Below, in pieces: positions 10,062 to 18,909 of a stretch of 64,000 bases of DNA. The stretch comes from JAPOXR01 sp965116115. GTDB taxonomy: Bacteria > Pseudomonadota > Alphaproteobacteria > Rhodobacterales > Rhodobacteraceae. The stretch is taken from NCBI GenBank assembly GCA_965116115.1, contig OZ220486.1, positions 3,844,001 through 3,908,000 on the forward strand, in the 5' to 3' direction. Under the pieces are notes generated by a model, which was not told the DNA's origin, did no database searches, and saw only the letters and a list, made by a program, of their open reading frames with translations. Made by a program: the position numbers and the translations under genes. Numbering within the stretch: position 1 is the stretch's first letter; each line of letters begins with the position of its first letter.

Positions 10062-10484
10062 ATGATGATGCAAGTTAACGATCTGGGAGACTTTTCTCCC
10101 GAAGTGCAGACTTTGGTCAGTTCGCCTGAGAGCATTAGGAAGATATTGGAATTGGCGGAGAACTGCCGCTCTGATGAAAGTCTGCTCGGCAAGCTGAATC
10201 AACAAGGAGATCAGACGCGGGAAAAAGCCTTCGCGGATTTCGGGATCGACGACAGAAAGGAACTGGAAACCGTGTTCGTCGCGAACGCCGACGAAGTCGA
10301 GCATTTCGTGATTCCTCCCGACCCGAACGCGGCGCTGAATGACGAGAACCTCGTCAGCATCACCGGCGGCAGCACTGCAAGCACTGCGGGCACCCTCGGA
10401 ACCGCGGGCTCTGTGCTGACCTTTACGTCTTTATCGTCTGTAAGCTCAGCCTTTTGCGCAGGTTGCGCCGGATCCGCTGGGTGA
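10062..10484 (+). CDS. NHLP-leader RiPP precursor peptide 1
   Basis: The 140-residue peptide has a long acidic leader of 103 residues. It ends in the pattern of the nitrile-hydratase-like leader family (TIGR03793): VEHFVIPPDPN, then LNDENLVSITGG. Cleavage after GG would release a 37-residue core starting STASTAGTLG and ending AFCAGCAGSAG. The core is almost entirely Ser, Thr, Ala, Gly and Cys: many sites for dehydration or azoline formation and two Cys near the C-terminus. The first of three ATG codons is given as the start; any could be used. It heads a run of precursors followed by modification and export genes, all in one direction. Confidence 0.88.
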   Translation: MMMQVNDLGDFSPEVQTLVSSPESIRKILELAENCRSDESLLGKLNQQGDQTREKAFADFGIDDRKELETVFVANADEVEHFVIPPDPNAALNDENLVSITGGSTASTAGTLGTAGSVLTFTSLSSVSSAFCAGCAGSAG

Positions 10485-10517
10485 TCTTGAAACGCAAATT
10501 CACTGAGGAGAAATACT

Positions 10518-10946
10518 ATGAATAGTAACTTGTTCAGCAGCGGTTCCCCGTTTGACATGAACACTTTCGTGCCCTCGCGCGATGTAGGGGAGAAGATTGT
10601 CGGTTTGGCGGATCGCTATCACAATGACAATGACTTCAGAAACCGGATCAATAAAGGGGACAACGCCGATGTCATAGCGGAATTCACCCCCCCGGCGGCA
10701 GACACGGCAGCGGGAATGAACGGTCTTGATTTTGTCCTGATCGCTGACACCGATGATGTATGCCACTTCGTGGTGGCGGCTGACCCGAATTCGACGCTTG
10801 TCGACGAACAACTCATGCAGGTTGCCGGCGGAGGAACGGCAAGCACTGCCGGCTCCGCAGGATCTGCAAGCACGTGGGGGTGCTCATGCATGGTTAGTAC
10901 GCTCAGCTCTTTAGGTTCGGCCGCCTGTGCCGGCACGGCAAGTTAA
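10518..10946 (+). CDS. NHLP-leader RiPP precursor peptide 2
   Basis: This 142-residue paralogue has a 105-residue leader ending VDEQLMQVAGG and a 37-residue core starting GTASTAGSAG and ending AACAGTAS. The middle contains TWGCSCMVSTLSS, so this core has three Cys, two of them in a C-x-C pair. The leader shares the VCHFVVAADPNS block with its neighbours, which probably serves recognition by the modifying enzymes. A strong ribosome binding site (GAGGAGAAA) precedes the ATG. It lies 33 bases after precursor 1. Confidence 0.88.
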   Translation: MNSNLFSSGSPFDMNTFVPSRDVGEKIVGLADRYHNDNDFRNRINKGDNADVIAEFTPPAADTAAGMNGLDFVLIADTDDVCHFVVAADPNSTLVDEQLMQVAGGGTASTAGSAGSASTWGCSCMVSTLSSLGSAACAGTAS

Positions 10947-10964
10947 AACTGGAAGGAGAAACAA

Positions 10965-11393
10965 ATGAACACCAATTCAGACGCCGTATCTTTAGGCACT
11001 CCGACTGCTTCTTTTGATGCATACCGGGCCAACGGCGCGGTCTTCTTGGAAGCCGCGGAAAAATACCGCTGTGAAACCGATGTCCGCAACGCGGTGGACA
11101 GTTCCGGGTCTCAGAAAATATTCGAATTCTTCGGGTTTGAGACGTTGCCAGGCGATAAAGCCAAAGACATCAAAGTAGAGATACTGCTTAACCGGGACGA
11201 CCTTGTCCACTTCGTCGTCGGGGAAGATCCCAACGTGCAGTTGGTTGACCGAGACCTGAGCGACGCGGTTGTCGGGGGCGCGACCGCCGGTTCAGCGGGC
11301 ACGATCAGTACGGCAAGCACTTTCGCTTGCAGCACCGCGCCCTCCAGCTTGGGTTCAGCAGCAACCGCCGGAACGATCGGCAGTGCAAGCTGA
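10965..11393 (+). CDS. NHLP-leader RiPP precursor peptide 3
   Basis: The third paralogue, 142 residues, has a leader ending VDRDLSDAVVGG and again a 37-residue core. The core starts ATAGSAGTISTAST and contains FACSTAPSSLGSAAT, with a single Cys and one Pro. The leader has the same VHFVVGEDPNVQ block. The ribosome binding site GGAAGGAGAAA precedes the ATG. Equal core lengths in all three precursors, with different Cys counts (2, 3, 1), suggest paralogous substrates modified by one enzyme set. Confidence 0.88.
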   Translation: MNTNSDAVSLGTPTASFDAYRANGAVFLEAAEKYRCETDVRNAVDSSGSQKIFEFFGFETLPGDKAKDIKVEILLNRDDLVHFVVGEDPNVQLVDRDLSDAVVGGATAGSAGTISTASTFACSTAPSSLGSAATAGTIGSAS

Positions 11394-11440
11394 GTGTCTT
11401 GTGATCCGGCAATATTGACAATAGAAAGAGAAGTTTTGTT

Positions 11441-11707
11441 ATGGCACTTGATCAGAAACAGGTTGACAAATACATTGAGGAGCTGCTTGATGAGGAAAAA
11501 ATCAAGCGCAAACAGCAGGTATATGCGGACATATTGGCCAAGTACTGGGGGGATCCGGATTTCAAGGCGAAAGTCGACGCGGATCCCACCTCCGTGCTGA
11601 AGGCCGAAGGATACGATATCCCTGAAGGTGCCCGTGTCAAACTGGTTTTCAATACCACGAATCGCGTCCATATCGTGTTGCCGGCTCCGCGCGAGTACGG
11701 AGGATAA
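11441..11707 (+). CDS. NHLP-like leader peptide without a core
   Basis: This 88-residue protein has the nitrile-hydratase-alpha-like leader fold in its most typical form: AKYWGDPDFKAKVDADPTSV, LKAEGYDIPEGARVKLVFNT and RVHIVLPAP. It then ends PREYGG directly before the stop codon, so it has the GG but no core peptide after it. The first 30 residues (YIEELLDEEKIKRKQQVYAD) are charged and probably helical. It may be a precursor that lost its core, a free leader that helps or competes for the modifying enzymes, or a structural partner. It sits between the three precursors and the dehydratase gene. Confidence 0.75.
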   Translation: MALDQKQVDKYIEELLDEEKIKRKQQVYADILAKYWGDPDFKAKVDADPTSVLKAEGYDIPEGARVKLVFNTTNRVHIVLPAPREYGG

Positions 11708-11788
11708 ACCGTAAAACTGCAGGCATCACGGTATGCTTCGTCGATGCTGAAAGCTGCGCCTGGATTCTGACGATTCGGGCGCGGCCTC

Positions 11789-14326
11789 ATGAATCTTCAA
11801 CAAAACGTGAATAATCTGGCTTCCATAATCGCGCGAGCCGCGCCGCCTCGGGAACGCTTGGATTGCGGCTCTTTCGAAACCGTCGAGACAGATCCCGGTT
11901 CTGTTCGCAACCGGGAGGAAAAACTGTTTGAAGCGTTCGGATCGCGCGAAAATCTGGCGAATCACGCGGAACGCATAGGTACTTCCCTAGACCGTTACCT
12001 CTTGGGGTTCAGAGATGCGCGCCTTGTCGGCGAGCCCCCGGAGTGGGGGCGGACCTTCTGCGAAGTTCACGGACTTCTGCGCGGAACGGACAAAGCCGGC
12101 GGCCCCGCTGTCGCCGATTGGATGCGGGGGCATATCGAGGCTTGCTGGCCCCAAGGGTTGCCGAACGGGCCCGAGGCGCTGGACGGCCCCCTGAACATGC
12201 TCGGCGGATTGATCGAAATGGTCACCTACTCCCGCAGGTATTACGAGCGTGTGCTGGGCATTCGTGAAATCACTTGGGAACGCCGTTTTGAACAGTGTCC
12301 GGTATTCGCTTTCGTTATCGGACAAATGGTGAACAACTGGCGCAGCAACCTCCTGTTCATGCTCCGCGCCGCCGCAGCGGATCGATCCGCCGTGGCGAAT
12401 CGCTTCTTCGGCGGCGACGATCCCGGAGAACTGGTCGCGATTGAACCCGGTCTTGGAGATCCTCACGCAGGGGGAAAATCGGTTTCCATCCTCCGTTTCC
12501 GCAGGGGCGGGGTCGTCTTCAAGTCAAAGGACTTGCGTCTGGCACAGGCTATGGGCCAAGTCGCGGAACTTTTCACCTGCATCGAACTGGCGGCGACCGA
12601 AGTGCTTCTGCGCGGACGCTACGCGTGGGAAAAGCTGGTGGACGACAACCCTGTTTCAGAGAATCGGGAGGCAGGAGACTTCTATCGATCGCTCGGCGGC
12701 TGGCTGGGAGCGCTGCATTATCTGGGCGCGTCCGATTTCTGGTTCGACAATCTGATCGCCGATGGAGCGACTCCGCGGTTTCTTGATTTCGAGACTTTGA
12801 TACAGCCTGAGATGCCGTGGCCGGAGGGGATCGAGAGGCTGGCGCCGGAGGACGAGCGGCGTTATAAGTTCGATCTGAGAGCGGCGGGCGTCGGGATTCT
12901 GCCGTTAATGATCCCGATCAGAGAAGGCGAGGATCCTTGCGACTTGGGCTGCCTGGCGAAGCCGGGCAGACACCCCCTTCCATTGAGTTATCCCGGCCGT
13001 ACGGGAGAGAGGGTGACTTGGTCATGCGAAGTGTTCGCTCCGAGATTTCCCGACGGAGAACACGCGGACATCTCGGATCACTTCGGCTCTTTCGAGGCAG
13101 GCTACCTCAGGGCTCTCGACGAACTCTCCTCCCCCTGCGTGAGGCAGCGAATCGCCGAGATCCTCAAGAAAACCGGCGACGCGCCTATCCGGGTGCTTCT
13201 GATGGATACCTGGGCCTGTTACCGAATCGCCCAAGAGTCCATGCTTCCGGCCGTGCTGTCTGACAGTGTCTGGAGAGAGATCAGCCTTCAAAAGTGCTTG
13301 AATAAATTTCCATTGGTTTCAGGAAAGCTCCGGGAAGCGGCTGTGCGCGACCTTCGACGCATTGATATCCCGCTGTTCGTGACGCGGCCGGATTCCAGAG
13401 ATTTATGGGGAACCGGGGAAGAACGGGAAAAGGATATTTTTCCCGAGAGCGCGCTGGAATCGATTCGCCGGTACGATCCTTTTTTCCGTTCCGGCGGCGA
13501 TCAGCGGAGCAGGGAAACGCTGCGCACTTTGTTTTCCCAGAAACACCGGCTTCCGCCCAGACTGAAGGCTGCAGCCGACGGCGGCTCCGCCGCGGAACCT
13601 GACGATCTCCTCGAATGGGCGGAAGAAATCGGAGGCGAGGTTTGCGATCTTGCCGTGCGCAATGTCGACGGATATCCGAACTGGATAAGTCTCGCCCATA
13701 ACATTTTTTCAGGCTTCCGGTTTCTGAGCCCGATGGCGTTTGACGTATTGTCGGGCCGTGCCGGGATCGCGGACGCGCTCCTCGATCTGGGCACCCGGCT
13801 GGGCCGGCCGGAATGGATCACGCTGGGGACCGAGACGCTGGCCGGAGCTGCGAACGACTATGTCCGCAACATCGAGTCCGGCATTTTGCATGGAGCGGGC
13901 CACGCGGTCGGCGCCGGCGGTCTGCTGCGCGCCTTGTCACGGCAGCCCTGTCTGAGGGATATCGCTCTCCAAGTGTTCGGAACAGCCAGCGAGCGCAAGG
14001 TATGGATGCGTTCGGGCGGCGATTATGCAGGCGGTCTGGAGGGTTGGAACGAAGCGGCGCTGGCCATCGGCGAAACAGCTGCGGATGAGCATGGAAAACA
14101 CCGGCCCTATGCGCCGTCGGCATTGTCGCGTCTTGCCCGGTGGCTTGATCCGGCCGGCGCGGTTCCGATTTGCCAGGACCGGCGCATCGCTGCGGGCATG
14201 CGGAAAAACCGCGAAGAACACGGAGCCTGGTTCGCTGACCGATGGATCGACTCTCGCCATGACCTGTCAGGAATCGACGGGCTTCCCGCTCTTGCCAACG
14301 CGTTCGTCGACTTGGCGGACTCATAG
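11789..14326 (+). CDS. LanM-like lanthipeptide dehydratase with shortened cyclase domain
   Basis: The 845-residue protein matches the LanM dehydratase domain (DUF4135). Near residue 221 is GDPHAGGKSVSILRF with the conserved Asp and His, followed by VVFKSKDL. Near 313 is SDFWFDNLIADG where the family has D-x-H-x-x-N, then FLDFETL near 333, and RVLLMDTWACY near 467 with the paired Arg and Thr. The enzyme should phosphorylate and eliminate Ser/Thr of the precursors. From about residue 634 a LanC-like stretch of about 210 residues remains (DVLSGRAGIADALLD, LHGAGHAVGAGGLL). The Cys-Cys-His zinc site needed for cyclisation is not visible, and the domain is far shorter than the usual 350-400 residues. 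Confidence 0.85.
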   Translation: MNLQQNVNNLASIIARAAPPRERLDCGSFETVETDPGSVRNREEKLFEAFGSRENLANHAERIGTSLDRYLLGFRDARLVGEPPEWGRTFCEVHGLLRGTDKAGGPAVADWMRGHIEACWPQGLPNGPEALDGPLNMLGGLIEMVTYSRRYYERVLGIREITWERRFEQCPVFAFVIGQMVNNWRSNLLFMLRAAAADRSAVANRFFGGDDPGELVAIEPGLGDPHAGGKSVSILRFRRGGVVFKSKDLRLAQAMGQVAELFTCIELAATEVLLRGRYAWEKLVDDNPVSENREAGDFYRSLGGWLGALHYLGASDFWFDNLIADGATPRFLDFETLIQPEMPWPEGIERLAPEDERRYKFDLRAAGVGILPLMIPIREGEDPCDLGCLAKPGRHPLPLSYPGRTGERVTWSCEVFAPRFPDGEHADISDHFGSFEAGYLRALDELSSPCVRQRIAEILKKTGDAPIRVLLMDTWACYRIAQESMLPAVLSDSVWREISLQKCLNKFPLVSGKLREAAVRDLRRIDIPLFVTRPDSRDLWGTGEEREKDIFPESALESIRRYDPFFRSGGDQRSRETLRTLFSQKHRLPPRLKAAADGGSAAEPDDLLEWAEEIGGEVCDLAVRNVDGYPNWISLAHNIFSGFRFLSPMAFDVLSGRAGIADALLDLGTRLGRPEWITLGTETLAGAANDYVRNIESGILHGAGHAVGAGGLLRALSRQPCLRDIALQVFGTASERKVWMRSGGDYAGGLEGWNEAALAIGETAADEHGKHRPYAPSALSRLARWLDPAGAVPICQDRRIAAGMRKNREEHGAWFADRWIDSRHDLSGIDGLPALANAFVDLADS

Positions 14327-14458
14327 CCTTCAGGATGCCGGAAAAGATGTCCAAGCGCGCATGAATGCGAAATCACGCGACGGATGCAGCCCGTGCCGGC
14401 TTTCCGCAGGCCGTTAGAAACAACTGATAATGTCTGACGAAACAAACACGTAACTGCC

Positions 14459-16786
14459 ATGAAAACGCTTTCTGAAATCAATGAGCAGCTTAAGCAAGGG
14501 AACATGCGCCGCGCCACCGAAGCTGATCGCGGAATCGTGGAGCGCCCGGTTCTTGCCCCGCACCTTTCGGTTCAGTCCGCTGAAAAAGAGGCCTTGCTTC
14601 TTGTGTCAGAGAGTTCCAACCATGTCCTGATAGGCAGGCTTTACAACGATTTGATTCCGTTGCTGGACGGATCGCGTTCCCGGCAGGAAACAGTGTCGGA
14701 ACTCGCTGACAGGTATTCCTATTTGCAGGTCACGTCGGCACTGGTTTCCCTTGCGCGCAATGGACATGTCGTGTCCGGCGAGTTCAGCATGGACGGAAGA
14801 CTTGCCGGCCTCTGGTGCCGGATGGGCGCGACGCCTCGATGGGCGGAGACGCGGCTGAAGGCGGCCGGCGTGTCGGTGTCCGGCGGGAACGGCACGTTTG
14901 AAAAAGCGCTGAAGGAAATGGGAATTTCCGTCACATCATCTGCGAGGCCGGACATTTCGGTGACCGTCACAGACAACTACCTCGACAGTTCCCATGCTGA
15001 GGCCAACCGGAAAAATCTGAAACAGGGGATTCCCTGGATGCTGGTCAAACCTTTCGGCAGCTTCCCGCTGTTCGGTCCGGTATTCAAGACCGATCACAAA
15101 TACAAAAACAGATTTTGCTGGGAATGTCTGTCTCAGCGGCTGGCCGGCAATCTGGAAGTTGAAAGCTATTTGCGGCAAACTGAGGGCCGGGCGGCGCCCT
15201 CGGCGCCGTTGCCGGACTGCTACGCCGACGCGGTCGCGGGTATCGCTGCCTTTGAACTCGCGAAATGGATCGTGTTCGACGAAATGGCGGCGCTGGACGG
15301 CAATGTGGTCTCCATGGCGACGTCGACACCGCATACCCAGCTGCATCCGGTGACCCGCCGGCCGCAATGCGCTGTTTGCGGCGACCCTGCCCTGTACCGG
15401 CGTGACCGGCCGCCGCTGCCGGTGGTTCTCGAATCGAGCCCCAAGCTGGTGCGCGAAAGCGGCGGGTTCCGCTCCGTCCCGCCCTCCGAAACGCTGCGGC
15501 GCTACCGTCATCTCGTCAGTCCTGTCAGCGGAGTCGTCAATTCTCTGGTGCGGACCTCGGACGATAAGGAAACGTGGATGCATGTCTACGCCGCAGGCAG
15601 CAATCTCGCGCTGAAGGCCCACACCCTGTTTCATCTCAGGAACAGCCTTCGGTCCCGCAGTTCGGGCAAGGGAAGCACCAGAGATCAAGCTGAAGCGAGC
15701 GCGTTATGCGAGGCCGTTGAACGATATTCCGGTGCATATCAAGGAGATGAAATCCGCCGATGCGCGTCTTTTGACGACTTCGCTGACGGAGAAGCCATCG
15801 ATCCCCGGGACGTCATGAATTTCAGCGACTGGCAGTACCGCAACGCCGAGGAACTCAACGCCAGAGGACATCGGTTCGCATTCATCCCGAAACGTTTTGA
15901 TCCCGCCGTGAAAATGTCCTGGAGTCCGGTCTGGTCTCTCACCCGGAAACGCAACCGGTATCTGCCGACCGCGATGCTTTACTTTTCCATGCCGAAGGAT
16001 TACGGCAATATCTATTGCGGACCGGACTCGAACGGATGCGCTTCGGGAAACACGAAAGAAGAAGCCATTCTCCAAGGTTTCTTCGAACTTGTGGAGCGTG
16101 ATGCGTTCGCCTGCTGGTGGTACAACAGAATTCGTCTGCCGGCGTTCGACATAGACAGCCTCGGCGACCCGTACCTTTCCAAAGCGGCGGAATTCTACGC
16201 CGGTCATAACCGGGATTTCTGGCTTATCGACCTCACCCATGACATGGACATTCCGGTGATAGCGGCGGTCTCCCGCAGAACTGACAAGGAGCAGGAAGAC
16301 ATCATTTTTTCGGCGGGAGCGCATTTCGACCCCTATATCGCCGCGATGCGGGCGGTGTGCGAGTTGAACCAGTATGCCGCCGCCGTGCTGGATGCGGACG
16401 CCGACGGCGGAGGATACTATTTCGACGACCCGGAGAGTCTGTGGTGGTGGAAGAACGCCAAACTGGCCGATAACCTTTATCTCTCCCCGTCGCCGTCCAT
16501 GCCCGCGAAGACCGCCGACGATTACACGGTCCCGGCGACGTCCGACACGCGCGAAGATGTCGAGCTGTGCCGGTCGGTGGTCGAGGCCCGGGGCATGGAG
16601 TTCCTGGTGCTCGATCAGACCCGTCCGGATGTCCGCATGCCGGTGATGCGGACCATCGTTCCCGGCATGAGGCATTTCTGGACCAGATTCGCGCCCGGTC
16701 GTCTGTACGATGTTCCGGTGGCGATGGGCTGGCTGGATTCGCCCATCGCTGAGGAAGATCTCAATCCCGTGCCGGTTTTCATTTGA
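14459..16786 (+). CDS. TOMM cyclodehydratase, fused ThiF-like (C) and YcaO (D) protein
   Basis: The 775-residue protein is a C-D fusion of azol(in)e biosynthesis. The N-terminus (about 40-110) looks like a PqqD-like leader-binding element. The ThiF/E1-like middle carries a probable zinc site in CWECLSQRL and CAVCGD. The YcaO half begins near residue 330 and holds ATP-binding motifs DQAEASALCEAVERYSGAY and GNTKEEAILQGFFELVERDA. The protein ends LNPVPVFI, close to the Pro-rich C-terminus typical of active D proteins. It converts Cys, Ser or Thr in the core to thiazoline or (methyl)oxazoline using ATP. It lies between the LanM-like gene and the dehydrogenase gene, so both chemistries are likely to act on the same precursors. 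Confidence 0.92.
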   Translation: MKTLSEINEQLKQGNMRRATEADRGIVERPVLAPHLSVQSAEKEALLLVSESSNHVLIGRLYNDLIPLLDGSRSRQETVSELADRYSYLQVTSALVSLARNGHVVSGEFSMDGRLAGLWCRMGATPRWAETRLKAAGVSVSGGNGTFEKALKEMGISVTSSARPDISVTVTDNYLDSSHAEANRKNLKQGIPWMLVKPFGSFPLFGPVFKTDHKYKNRFCWECLSQRLAGNLEVESYLRQTEGRAAPSAPLPDCYADAVAGIAAFELAKWIVFDEMAALDGNVVSMATSTPHTQLHPVTRRPQCAVCGDPALYRRDRPPLPVVLESSPKLVRESGGFRSVPPSETLRRYRHLVSPVSGVVNSLVRTSDDKETWMHVYAAGSNLALKAHTLFHLRNSLRSRSSGKGSTRDQAEASALCEAVERYSGAYQGDEIRRCASFDDFADGEAIDPRDVMNFSDWQYRNAEELNARGHRFAFIPKRFDPAVKMSWSPVWSLTRKRNRYLPTAMLYFSMPKDYGNIYCGPDSNGCASGNTKEEAILQGFFELVERDAFACWWYNRIRLPAFDIDSLGDPYLSKAAEFYAGHNRDFWLIDLTHDMDIPVIAAVSRRTDKEQEDIIFSAGAHFDPYIAAMRAVCELNQYAAAVLDADADGGGYYFDDPESLWWWKNAKLADNLYLSPSPSMPAKTADDYTVPATSDTREDVELCRSVVEARGMEFLVLDQTRPDVRMPVMRTIVPGMRHFWTRFAPGRLYDVPVAMGWLDSPIAEEDLNPVPVFI

Positions 16787-16798
16787 AAGAGTCGTGCC

Positions 16799-18202
16799 AT
16801 GAACCTGCTCAGTTTGATTGATGAACCGCGTTTACGCGTCGGCTTGATCGACGGGGCCGAGATATGCGCTTCGGAAGACCGCAAGGCTTATCTTCTGAAG
16901 GGGCGGCTGTTCTCGTCGGCGAGTGAGCCGCTGTTTCCGCCGCCGAAGCTGGCGGTGTACACTGAGGCGTTCAAGACGGCGAACGCCGCGCTGAAACAAG
17001 GCGCCGCACTGAAAGATCTCCGTGATCAAGTGATCAACGCCGGGGGCGCTGTTCTCGCATCCCAGTATATGCTGCTTCTGCAGCGTCTGTATCAGTATCG
17101 TCTGCTCCGGCTTTTGCTTGACAACGAAACAGGAGCCGCTCTTGTTCTCGTGCCTCAGCGGGAGGGCCATGTTCCGAAACTGTCGCGGGAGGTCCCCGAT
17201 CCTGAAGACGGCTTGGACCGATTCGCTTGTCTGAGACGATCCGAGGGGTCCTGGATCCTTGAATCGCCTCTGGCGGGCATGCGCCTGTATTTCCGGGAAC
17301 TCCGGGATCTGGATTCGCCTCTGGTCCGCCGTCTTCTCAAATCGGAGGGATTTCTGGAGTCCGGGCAGGCGGAGTCTTCAGCCCGCCGCGATGCCGTCAA
17401 GATGTGGGAATTTCACGATCTGCACTTCAACTGGCGCACCCGGCTCGGCTCTTACAGCGATCCCGTGGGAGGAATGTATCCATTCGTCGGCGAAATCGAA
17501 CCGTTGCCGGCTGTGCGCCCGAAATGGCCCGGAAAACCGGTTTCCTTCCCGACAACTTCCGAAGAGCCCGCCTCGCACCCGCTCAGCGAAGTGCTGAAAC
17601 GGCGGCGGTCGCACCGGAAATACGACGAAAGCCGTGTGATCACCCTCGAACAGCTCGGCCGTCTGCTCGACCGTGCTGCTCGGATACAGGGAAAATCAGG
17701 GTATCAAATACAGAACATGATGGGTAAAAAAGAGGATCTTGAATTCTCGAGCCGACCCTATCCGAGCGGCGGAGCCAGTTACGAGTTGGAGATTTATCCG
17801 GCGGTGAACCGGTGCGACGGACTGGAGAGGGGTCTGTATCACTACGATTCGGATGCCCATGACCTCGTGAAGGTCCGCGAATGCGACAAAGAACTGGATC
17901 TGGTGGTGCACGAAGCTAAGGTCGCGACCGGCATGAATGCCGACCCGCAGATCATTCTCGCGATAAGCGCCCGGTTCGGGCGGGTGATGTGGAAATACAG
18001 GTCTATTTCCTACGGCGTGATCCTGCGCAACGTAGGCGCACTGTACCAGACCCTCTACCTCGTGGCCACCGACTTGGGTATTTCGCCTTGCGGGCTGGGC
18101 ACGGGAAACCCGTCGCGCTTCGCCCGGATGACGGGGCTTGATCCGTTGGTCGAAGGTACTGTCGGAGACTTTATCCTGGGAGGACCGGCGGATGATTCAT
18201 GA
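16799..18202 (+). CDS. SagB/McbC-type azoline dehydrogenase (nitroreductase fold)
   Basis: The 467-residue protein has a C-terminal nitroreductase-like FMN domain starting near residue 260 with HPLSEVLKRRRSHRKYD, then YPSGGASYELEIYPAVN, RGLYHYDSDAHDLV and a final ISPCGLGTGNP. These are the motifs of the B protein of thiazole/oxazole microcin clusters, which oxidises azolines to azoles. The N-terminal 250 residues are the less conserved SagB-type extension. The gene starts 13 bases after the cyclodehydratase gene. The stop overlaps a further ATG in an ATGA junction. Confidence 0.9.
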   Translation: MNLLSLIDEPRLRVGLIDGAEICASEDRKAYLLKGRLFSSASEPLFPPPKLAVYTEAFKTANAALKQGAALKDLRDQVINAGGAVLASQYMLLLQRLYQYRLLRLLLDNETGAALVLVPQREGHVPKLSREVPDPEDGLDRFACLRRSEGSWILESPLAGMRLYFRELRDLDSPLVRRLLKSEGFLESGQAESSARRDAVKMWEFHDLHFNWRTRLGSYSDPVGGMYPFVGEIEPLPAVRPKWPGKPVSFPTTSEEPASHPLSEVLKRRRSHRKYDESRVITLEQLGRLLDRAARIQGKSGYQIQNMMGKKEDLEFSSRPYPSGGASYELEIYPAVNRCDGLERGLYHYDSDAHDLVKVRECDKELDLVVHEAKVATGMNADPQIILAISARFGRVMWKYRSISYGVILRNVGALYQTLYLVATDLGISPCGLGTGNPSRFARMTGLDPLVEGTVGDFILGGPADDS

Positions 18203-18378
18203 CGTTGATGAACTTGAATCGATTTGTCAGAAACCTGCCGCTGTACGTTCGGGATGCGAAGCGGAGCATGCATGGCGTGGAGATCTATGCGGCGGATCGC
18301 CCGGCGGCTCTTGATGAGGGATCAAGCCGTTGCGATGAGGGCGGTGTGAAGAGTCCGTTCGCCTGCCGGAAGCGATAG
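18199..18378 (+). CDS. Small ORF coupled to the dehydrogenase gene
   Basis: An ATG overlapping the dehydrogenase stop (ATGA at 18199) opens a 59-codon frame starting MTLMNLNRFVRNLPLYVRDA and ending SPFACRKR. No family is recognised. The stop-start overlap suggests translational coupling, so this may be a small cluster gene or the intact start of a longer gene whose remainder has decayed in the following 530 bases. Confidence 0.35.
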   Translation: MTLMNLNRFVRNLPLYVRDAKRSMHGVEIYAADRPAALDEGSSRCDEGGVKSPFACRKR

Positions 18379-18909
18379 CGATCGGGAAACGCCCGACGAG
18401 GATTCTTGTGCTCCCGGACCCTGTCATGCCGCCTTGGCGTTTTCACAGAAGGTTCCGGCCGGCGACAGGCTTCTGCGCCGCTGATGCGGCGCGTCCGTCG
18501 CGGTCAGACGGTCAGACACGGCACGGAGGCAGCGGGTCAGACAGCCGGCCGGCGGCCGGATGCTGTTGATGCGCCTTCAGCAGCCGCGGATCTCTTCCAG
18601 CCTGATCGTCAGTCGCCGGAATCGGCAGATTCCGCGTGAAAACACGACTCCCCTCCCGGCGGTTCCGCCGCCGAAGGGCGGAGTTCAATTCCTGCCGCTT
18701 TTCGTGTCTCCCGCGCCGATTCCCGTTTCCGAGTTTCGGCGGCCGCCGTGCGCCCGGCCCTCAGAGCGGCCTTTTATCTCCTCCGCCTGTTCCTCGCCTG
18801 CGGAACTCCGCAATGCCGTCGAGTCCGTGCGAGACAGGGGCGGCGCGGCGCGCGCGGATCCGGCGCATCGGCTATGGCATCTTCCGCAGCAGTCCATTAA
18901 AATGCGCCC
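18379..18909. other. Gene-poor gap inside the RiPP cluster
   Basis: These 531 bases lie between the modification genes and the export genes. Open frames here overlap each other in several frames and give Arg/Pro-rich products without motifs. It may be a decayed gene, or a spacer with the promoter of the export genes. Nothing more specific is seen. Confidence 0.4.

Noticed and set aside
9751..10065. 104-codon ORF before the first RiPP precursor
   Set aside because: No motif or codon pattern supports it, and it overlaps the precursor's ribosome binding site and start.
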